Positions 6,643 to 10,572 of a stretch of 10,572 bases of DNA are shown in pieces. The notes under the pieces were generated by a model. The model was not told where the DNA came from. It saw nothing but the letters and a program-made list of their open reading frames with translations, and did no database searches. The stretch comes from JBECKR01 sp040235415. Its GTDB lineage: Bacteria > Acidobacteriota > Polarisedimenticolia > Polarisedimenticolales > Polarisedimenticolaceae. Every line of letters starts with the position of its first letter. The stretch's first letter is position 1. Made by a program: the position numbers and the translations under genes. The DNA lies in assembly GCA_040235415.1 (NCBI GenBank), contig JBECKR010000268.1, positions 1 through 10,572 of the forward strand, written 5' to 3'.

Positions 6643-7844
6643 CCCGCGAGCTCGCCGACGACCCGGAGGAACGCCGCCTCGGCGTGGCTCCGGGTGTAGC
6701 ACGTCTCGAACCTCGATCGCGCGCGCGCGCCCTCGTCGGCGCGACGCCCCGGATCCCCGAGATAGGCGCGGACCGCGCGCGCGAGCCCCGCGGCGTCGCC
6801 GTTGGCGACGCGCGTGCCGCAGTCGCCCGACGCCAGGATCTCCGCGATCTCGCCCTCCGGAGGTCCGACGTAGATCGTCGGCCGTCCCGCGGCGAGAATG
6901 CCGTAGATCTTCGACGGAACGAGCAGGCCGCTCATGCGCGCTCGAAGGGTCACGAGATGCACGTCGCCCGCGGTCAGGCTCTCCCCCAGGACCTCCCTCG
7001 GCACGTACGACCGGAACTCGACGTTCGCGAGACCGAGCTCGGCCGCACGCCGTTCGACCTCCCCCCGGCGAGGGCCGCCTCCGACGAACGCGAACAGCAC
7101 GCCGGGCTCCGACCGCAGGGCGCCCGCCGCGGCCAGCACGGTGTCGAACTCGTGCGCCAGCCCCATGTTGCCGGAGTACAGCACGACGAACTTCCCGTCC
7201 CAACCCCATTCCGACCGCAGCCGGTGCCCGGACGTCGATCGCGGCACGACCGAGCGCTCGTCCGCCCAGTTGGGGATCACGACCACGCGCTCGGCTCCCA
7301 TGCCGCGAAGCCGTCGCTCCATGGCCACGTCGAGGGCCACCGTCCGATCGGCGTGCCGCAACGTCCGGCGCGTCAGGGCCCGGAGGATCCGCGCCGCGGC
7401 CGAGCCGGGGCGGATCGCGCCCAGCTCGAAGGCGAGATCGGGGTAGACGTCCATGACCCAGTACAACAGCCGCGCCCCGCGGATCCGGGCCACGCCGAGT
7501 CCGACCGCCGCGACCAGCGGCGGGGTCGACAGCGCCAGCACGACATGGGGCCGTTTCCCGGACAGCGCCTCGAGGACCGCGCCGAGCAGGAACGTCGCGT
7601 AGTCGACCGACCGCCCGAGCCGGCTCGACCGCCCGAAGCCGGTCGTCGAGACCCGCCGCACGTCGACCCCACGGAGGCGCTCGCGCCGCGGGTACCGGCG
7701 GGTGGGATCCGCGTAGGACCGGGACGAGCAGATCACCCGGACCTCGTGGCCCGAGCGCGAGAGCGCCTCGCCGACGTCCCCCAGGAGCTGCGCCGTCGCG
7801 GCCTCGTCGGGCGCGTAGTACTGATTCAAAAGGAGGACCCTCAC
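6639..7844 (-). CDS. WbuB/WcaI-like family 4 glycosyltransferase
   Basis: A 401-residue GT-B enzyme of the WbuB/WcaI group used in O-antigen and colanic acid assembly. Diagnostic segments are the start MRVLLLNQYYAPDEAATAQ, STPPL (106-110), YWVMDVYPDLAFELG (128-142), PNWADE (191-196), LYSGNMGLAHEFDTVL (222-237) and LLVPSKIYGILAAGRP (307-322). As usual for this group, the last block replaces a textbook EX7E motif. Reported members transfer sugars such as fucose or N-acetylfucosamine; the gmd-fcl pair next door makes a fucose donor plausible here, but that is inference. I chose the GTG at 7844 because it gives the family's usual N-terminus and GGAGG lies upstream (7863-7859), although 14 nt away. 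A GTG at 7865 would add seven residues and put that GGAGG inside the coding region. The gene is the first of a two-gene leftward operon with the DUF4838 gene. Confidence 0.92.
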   Translation of the reverse strand: MRVLLLNQYYAPDEAATAQLLGDVGEALSRSGHEVRVICSSRSYADPTRRYPRRERLRGVDVRRVSTTGFGRSSRLGRSVDYATFLLGAVLEALSGKRPHVVLALSTPPLVAAVGLGVARIRGARLLYWVMDVYPDLAFELGAIRPGSAAARILRALTRRTLRHADRTVALDVAMERRLRGMGAERVVVIPNWADERSVVPRSTSGHRLRSEWGWDGKFVVLYSGNMGLAHEFDTVLAAAGALRSEPGVLFAFVGGGPRRGEVERRAAELGLANVEFRSYVPREVLGESLTAGDVHLVTLRARMSGLLVPSKIYGILAAGRPTIYVGPPEGEIAEILASGDCGTRVANGDAAGLARAVRAYLGDPGRRADEGARARSRFETCYTRSHAEAAFLRVVGELAG

Positions 7845-8011
7845 GACCCCGACGATCGCCTCCACGCACGCGGCCGCGCGAAACTCCCTAAATATCCCAC
7901 GTCCGAGACGGCGCGCAAGCTGCGGGGGCCGGGTCGGCTCGTTTCGGAGGCACGCGGGGCGAAACGTAGTAACTTTACGCTCCGGGCGGTCGCGCCCGGC
8001 CCGGAGGTGGC
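7845..8011. promoter_or_regulatory. Divergent intergenic region between WbuB-like gene and gmd
   Basis: 167 nt separate two divergently read genes, so promoters for both should lie here. There are two AT-richer pockets. One, around 7888-7896, would give a GATATT or TATTTA box on the minus strand, with a poor TTGCGC box (7918-7913) 16-18 nt upstream. The other, around 7962-7977 (AAACGTAGTAACTTTA), could hold a plus-strand -10 region for gmd, but no box there matches better than 3 of 6. No operator repeat was recognised apart from the hairpin at 7982-7999. Confidence 0.5.
7982..7999 (+). promoter_or_regulatory. Hairpin in gmd leader just before the ribosome binding site
   Basis: CCGGGCG (7982-7988), loop GTCG, CGCCCGG (7993-7999) form a perfect 7-bp GC stem ending 3 nt before the GGAGG at 8003-8007. 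No T-run follows, so it is not an intrinsic terminator. It could protect the mRNA end or affect ribosome access; in DNA this GC-rich, chance is also possible. Confidence 0.35.
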
Positions 8012-9055
8012 ATGCGCAAGGCGTTGATAACCGGGATCACCGGCCAGGACGGCTCGTACCTCACCGAGCTCCTGCTCGAGAAGGGCTACGAGGTCCACGG
8101 GATCATCCGGCGGGCGAGCAGCTTCAACACCGACAGGATCGACCACATCTATCTCGACCCCCACGAGTCCGCCAGCCGCCTGTTCCTGCACTACGGCGAC
8201 TTGGCGGACGGAACGGGTCTCCGGCGCATCCTGGAGAAGGTCGGACCGGACGAGGTCTACAACCTCGCGGCGCAGTCCCACGTTCGGGTGTCGTTCGAGC
8301 AGCCGGAGTACACCGCGGACGTCGTTGCCACCGGAACGCTGCGGCTGCTGGAGGCGCTGCGCGACGTCGTCGGGCGAGACGGCTCGCACGTCCGGTTCTA
8401 TCAGGCGGGGTCGTCGGAGATGTTCGGCGCCGCTCCGCCTCCGCAGAACGAGTCGACCCCGTTCCATCCCCGCAGCCCCTACGCCGCCGCGAAGGTCGCG
8501 GCGTACTGGTACGCGGTCAACCACCGCGAGGCGTACGGGATGTTCATCTCGAACGGGATCCTGTTCAACCACGAGTCGCCCCGACGCGGCGAAACCTTCG
8601 TGACGCGAAAGATCACCCGGGCCCTCGGCCGCGTGAAGGTCGGCCTCCAGAAGAAGCTGTACCTCGGCAACCTCGCCGCGAAGCGCGACTGGGGGTTTGC
8701 GGGCGACTACGTCGAGGCGATGTGGCGATTGCTGCAGCACGAACGTCCCGAGGACGTCGTGATCGCGACCGGAGGGTCGCATGCGGTCCGCGAGTTCCTG
8801 GAGGAGGCGTCCTCGCTCCTCGGTCTCGACGCCGAAGGTCTCGTGGAGATCGACCCGCGGTACTTCCGGCCGACCGAGGTCGACCACCTCCTCGGCGATT
8901 CGAGCAAGGCCGAGAGGCTCCTCGGCTGGACCCCGACCGTCGACTTCCGGAGCCTGATCCGGATGATGGTGGACCACGACCTCGAGCTCGCGCGTCAGGA
9001 GAAGACCCTCCGGGACGCCGGCCACCGCGTCATCGCCCGGGGACGGGGTGAATGA
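8012..9055 (+). CDS. gmd: GDP-mannose 4,6-dehydratase
   Basis: Converts GDP-D-mannose to GDP-4-keto-6-deoxy-D-mannose with bound NADP, the first step to GDP-L-fucose and related 6-deoxy sugars; cytoplasmic. The 347 residues match the family's length. The Rossmann motif GITGQDG is at 8-14, followed by the cofactor segment GIIRRASSFNTDRIDHIY (30-47). Active-site residues are the SSE segment (134-136, in FYQAGSSEMFG), Tyr157 and Lys161 of the SPYAAAK motif. The NHESPRRGETFVTRKI block (187-201) is nearly invariant in Gmd. The catalytic hydroxyl before the Glu is Ser in the GSSEMFG form seen in plant and many non-enterobacterial enzymes, rather than the Thr of E. coli. The ATG at 8012 has GGAGG 4 nt upstream. 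The stop overlaps the fcl start by 4 bp, so the two enzymes are probably made together. Confidence 0.98.
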   Translation: MRKALITGITGQDGSYLTELLLEKGYEVHGIIRRASSFNTDRIDHIYLDPHESASRLFLHYGDLADGTGLRRILEKVGPDEVYNLAAQSHVRVSFEQPEYTADVVATGTLRLLEALRDVVGRDGSHVRFYQAGSSEMFGAAPPPQNESTPFHPRSPYAAAKVAAYWYAVNHREAYGMFISNGILFNHESPRRGETFVTRKITRALGRVKVGLQKKLYLGNLAAKRDWGFAGDYVEAMWRLLQHERPEDVVIATGGSHAVREFLEEASSLLGLDAEGLVEIDPRYFRPTEVDHLLGDSSKAERLLGWTPTVDFRSLIRMMVDHDLELARQEKTLRDAGHRVIARGRGE

Positions 9056-9987
9056 CGAAATCGAGTCGCATCTACGTCGCCGGACACCGGGGACTCGTGG
9101 GGTCCGCGATCGTCCGCCGGCTCCGGAGCGACGGTTACGTCGAGATTCTCACTGCGCCGCGCGACCGCCTCGACCTGACCCGGCAGCTCGACGTCGAGGC
9201 GTTCTTCGAGGCGGAGAAGCCCGAGTACGTCTTCCTCGCCGCTGCCCGCGTCGGGGGAATCCTCGCGAACGACACCTATCCCGCGGATTTCATCCGGGAC
9301 AATCTCCTGATCCAGTCCTTGGTGATCGACGCCGCGCACCGCCACGGTGTTCGGAAGCTCGCGTTCCTCGGCTCGTCGTGCATCTATCCGAAGCACGCCC
9401 CGCAGCCGATCTCCGAGAGCAGCCTGCTCTCCGGACCGCTCGAGCCGACCAACCGGGCGTACGCGGTCGCGAAGATCGCGGGAATCGAGACGGCCCGGGC
9501 CTACCGGCGGCAGTTCGGGTTCCACGCGATCTCGCTGATGCCGGCCAACCTCTACGGCCCGGGGGACAACTTCGACCCCGAGACGAGCCACGTCGTGCCC
9601 GCGCTGATCCGGAAGTTCCACGAGGCCCGGGTCCGCCGCCTCGCACGCGTCACGGTCTGGGGAACCGGCACGCCGCGCCGCGAGTTCCTGCACGTCGACG
9701 ACCTCGCCGACGCCGTCGTGCTCCTGATGCGGCAGTACGACGACGAGGAGGCCGTCAACATCGGCGTCGGATCCGACATCACGATTCGCGAGCTCGCCGA
9801 GCGCATCGCGCGCGTCACGGGGTTCGAGGGCGAGATCGTGTTCGATCCCTCGAAGCCCGACGGCACGCCACGCAAGCTCCTGGACGTCTCGCGGCTCTCG
9901 GCGCTGGGCTGGGGTCCGCGGATCGATCTCGACACCGGGCTGGCGCAGACGTACCGCTGGTACATCGAGCATCACGCGGGAACGTGA
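9052..9987 (+). CDS. fcl: GDP-L-fucose synthase (GDP-4-keto-6-deoxy-D-mannose 3,5-epimerase/4-reductase)
   Basis: Carries out the two epimerisations and the NADPH reduction that turn the Gmd product into GDP-L-fucose; also called wcaG. The 311 residues fit the family. Visible motifs are GHRGLVGSAI (11-20) for NADPH; LGSSCIYPK (106-114), with Ser108 or Ser109 and Cys110 of the active site; and RAYAVAK (135-141), giving the catalytic Tyr137 and Lys141. PANLYGPGDNFDPETSHVVPAL (164-185) holds His180, the second epimerisation residue. FLHVDDLADA (212-221) is also typical. All key residues are present, so the enzyme should be active. The ATG at 9052 overlaps the gmd stop (ATGA). Only a weak GGGG lies close upstream, consistent with translational coupling. 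The gene ends 10 nt before the 3' end of the oppositely oriented tRNA-Lys, with no terminator hairpin visible. Confidence 0.98.
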   Translation: MTKSSRIYVAGHRGLVGSAIVRRLRSDGYVEILTAPRDRLDLTRQLDVEAFFEAEKPEYVFLAAARVGGILANDTYPADFIRDNLLIQSLVIDAAHRHGVRKLAFLGSSCIYPKHAPQPISESSLLSGPLEPTNRAYAVAKIAGIETARAYRRQFGFHAISLMPANLYGPGDNFDPETSHVVPALIRKFHEARVRRLARVTVWGTGTPRREFLHVDDLADAVVLLMRQYDDEEAVNIGVGSDITIRELAERIARVTGFEGEIVFDPSKPDGTPRKLLDVSRLSALGWGPRIDLDTGLAQTYRWYIEHHAGT

Positions 9988-9997
9988 CGGCGAGACG

Positions 9998-10073
9998 TGG
10001 TGAGCCGTGGTGGATTCGAACCACCGACCCTCAGCTTAAAAGGCTGGTGCTCTACCGACTGAGCTAACGGCCC
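9998..10073 (-). tRNA. tRNA-Lys (anticodon TTT)
   Basis: On the minus strand GGGCCGT pairs with ACGGCTC (one G-T pair) as the acceptor stem, followed by discriminator A and an encoded CCA (9998-10000). The D arm reads GCTC-AGTCGGTA-GAGC. The anticodon loop CTTTTAA is closed by CAGC/GCTG and gives TTT. The T arm is GGTGG-TTCGAAT-CCACC. Length is 76 nt. Its 3' end faces the fcl gene. Confidence 0.96.
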
Positions 10074-10137
10074 CTGTCCGTTCCGGGCGCCAGCATAGCA
10101 CCGCCGGACGTATACAATGCGCCGCGGGAGGCCGAGG
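10074..10137. promoter_or_regulatory. Divergent promoter region between tRNA-Lys and modA
   Basis: A 64-nt gap between genes read in opposite directions. On the plus strand TACAAT (10113-10118) matches the -10 consensus at 5 of 6 bases, but no decent -35 box lies 16-18 nt upstream. On the minus strand TATGCT (10097-10092) is well placed for a tRNA promoter, about 18 nt before the tRNA 5' end, again without a clear -35. The GGGAGG ribosome binding site of modA is at 10126-10131. Confidence 0.35.
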
Positions 10138-10572
10138 ATGCGTCGCAATCTCGCCGCTCTCGCCGCGGTCGCGGCGCTCGCCGGATGCTCCGCGCCGGCG
10201 CCGCGCGACGGCCGCGTCGAGCTCCTGGTGTTCGCCGCCGCCAGCCTGACCGACGCGATGCGCGCGCTCGCGCCCGAGGCGGCGCGCGACCTCGGGGTCC
10301 GGCTCCGGCTCGACTGCGCCGGAACGAGCACGCTCGCCCGCCAGATCGACGCCGCCGATCGCGGCGACGTGTTCGTGTCGGCCGACGACGCGTGGATGGA
10401 CGACGTCGTCGCGCGCGGACGCGTCGACCCGGGCTCGCGCCGCACGATCCTTTCGAACCGCCTCGTGGTGGTCGTTCCCCGCGGTTCGGAACTCCGGATC
10501 GCGGGGGCGGCGGACCTCGCGGCGCCCGGCGTGAGGCGGCTGTGCCTCGCGGACCCCGACGCGGTCCCGGCG
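10138..10572 (+). CDS. modA: Molybdate ABC transporter substrate-binding lipoprotein, 3' end outside window
   Basis: The first 145 codons of a periplasmic oxyanion-binding protein that delivers molybdate (or tungstate) to the ModBC transporter. A basic start (MRRN), an Ala-rich hydrophobic core and the lipobox LAGC (14-17) make Cys17 the lipidation site. The mature part opens with ELLVFAAASLTDAM, the ModA signature with the first binding Ser, followed by AGTSTLARQI (61-70), the second binding segment. FVSADDAWMDD (79-89) and LCLADPDAVPA at the window edge are also typical. The ATG at 10138 has GGGAGG 6 nt upstream. An in-frame ATG at 10117 would add seven residues (MRRGRPR) but has only a weak ribosome binding site. 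The reading frame runs off the window without a stop; modB and modC, if present, would lie to the right. It is unrelated to the polysaccharide genes. Confidence 0.93.
   Translation, partial: MRRNLAALAAVAALAGCSAPAPRDGRVELLVFAAASLTDAMRALAPEAARDLGVRLRLDCAGTSTLARQIDAADRGDVFVSADDAWMDDVVARGRVDPGSRRTILSNRLVVVVPRGSELRIAGAADLAAPGVRRLCLADPDAVPA

Noticed and set aside
4552..6699. A plus-strand open frame of about 715 codons across the DUF4838 gene
   Set aside because: The translation is low-complexity, rich in Arg, Glu and Val, without motifs. It mirrors the third-position bias of the minus-strand gene.
6643..7869. An N-terminal extension of about 409 codons of the DUF4838 frame
   Set aside because: It is the shadow of the WbuB-like gene. 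A signal peptide starts at the ATG at 6642, where the true protein must begin.
8012..9055. Ser for Thr in the Gmd active site as a sign of lost function
   Set aside because: The GSSEMFG form occurs in many functional Gmd enzymes, including plant ones, and Tyr157, Lys161 and the Glu are intact.
1766..10008. Possible att direct repeats formed by the two tRNA genes
   Set aside because: The shared bases are only the conserved T-loop and CCA parts of any tRNA. No longer repeat and no integrase or transposase were seen in the window.
1..10572. CRISPR array, insertion sequence, toxin-antitoxin or phage-defence system
   Set aside because: No regularly spaced repeats, terminal inverted repeats, transposase motifs, nuclease or helicase genes, or paired small genes of those types were found by reading both strands.

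Overview
The window is uniformly GC-rich (about 70% by eye, not computed) with dense genes, many 4-bp start/stop overlaps and GTG starts. This suggests a high-GC soil or sediment bacterium. The protein types (DUF4838, the WcaE/WaaE-like GT2, a plant-like Gmd active site, a polyamine-synthase-like protein at the left edge) would fit Acidobacteriota or a neighbouring phylum such as Myxococcota. That placement is inference from flavour, not a measured match.

Layout. The left edge (2-1750) holds the 3' part of a spermidine-synthase-like protein followed after 18 nt by a small OsmC-family peroxide/thiol protein. A tRNA-Glu(TTC) on the minus strand (1766-1843) closes this part. Next come a 75-residue orphan protein (1970-2197), whose start region forms a perfect hairpin, and a rightward three-gene run: a WcaF-like O-acetyltransferase, a WaaE-like family 2 glycosyltransferase and a family 4 glycosyltransferase (2236-4798). 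This run collides tail to tail, with a 4-bp overlap of stop codons, with a leftward pair: a WbuB/WcaI-like glycosyltransferase and a secreted DUF4838 protein with a GH67-N-like front domain (7844 down to 4795). A divergent intergenic region (7845-8011) then leads into gmd-fcl (8012-9987), the complete two-enzyme route from GDP-D-mannose to GDP-L-fucose. A tRNA-Lys(TTT) on the minus strand (9998-10073) and the first 145 codons of a molybdate-binding lipoprotein gene, modA, end the window.

How it works together. From about 2236 to 9987 the genes make a coherent surface-polysaccharide locus: sugar nucleotide supply (gmd, fcl), sugar transfer (three glycosyltransferases), O-acetylation (WcaF-like) and an exported carbohydrate-active-looking protein (DUF4838). 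Four of these genes have counterparts of the E. coli colanic acid cluster (wcaF, gmd, wcaG/fcl, wcaI), but in a different order and on both strands. No flippase, polymerase, initiating phosphoglycosyl transferase or export gene is visible, so the locus is either incomplete here or relies on genes elsewhere. The least explained parts are the DUF4838 protein coupled to a glycosyltransferase gene, the orphan 75-residue protein with its hairpin-masked ribosome binding site, and the altered active site of the spermidine-synthase-like protein. No mobile element, CRISPR array, toxin-antitoxin pair or clearly new defence system was found.
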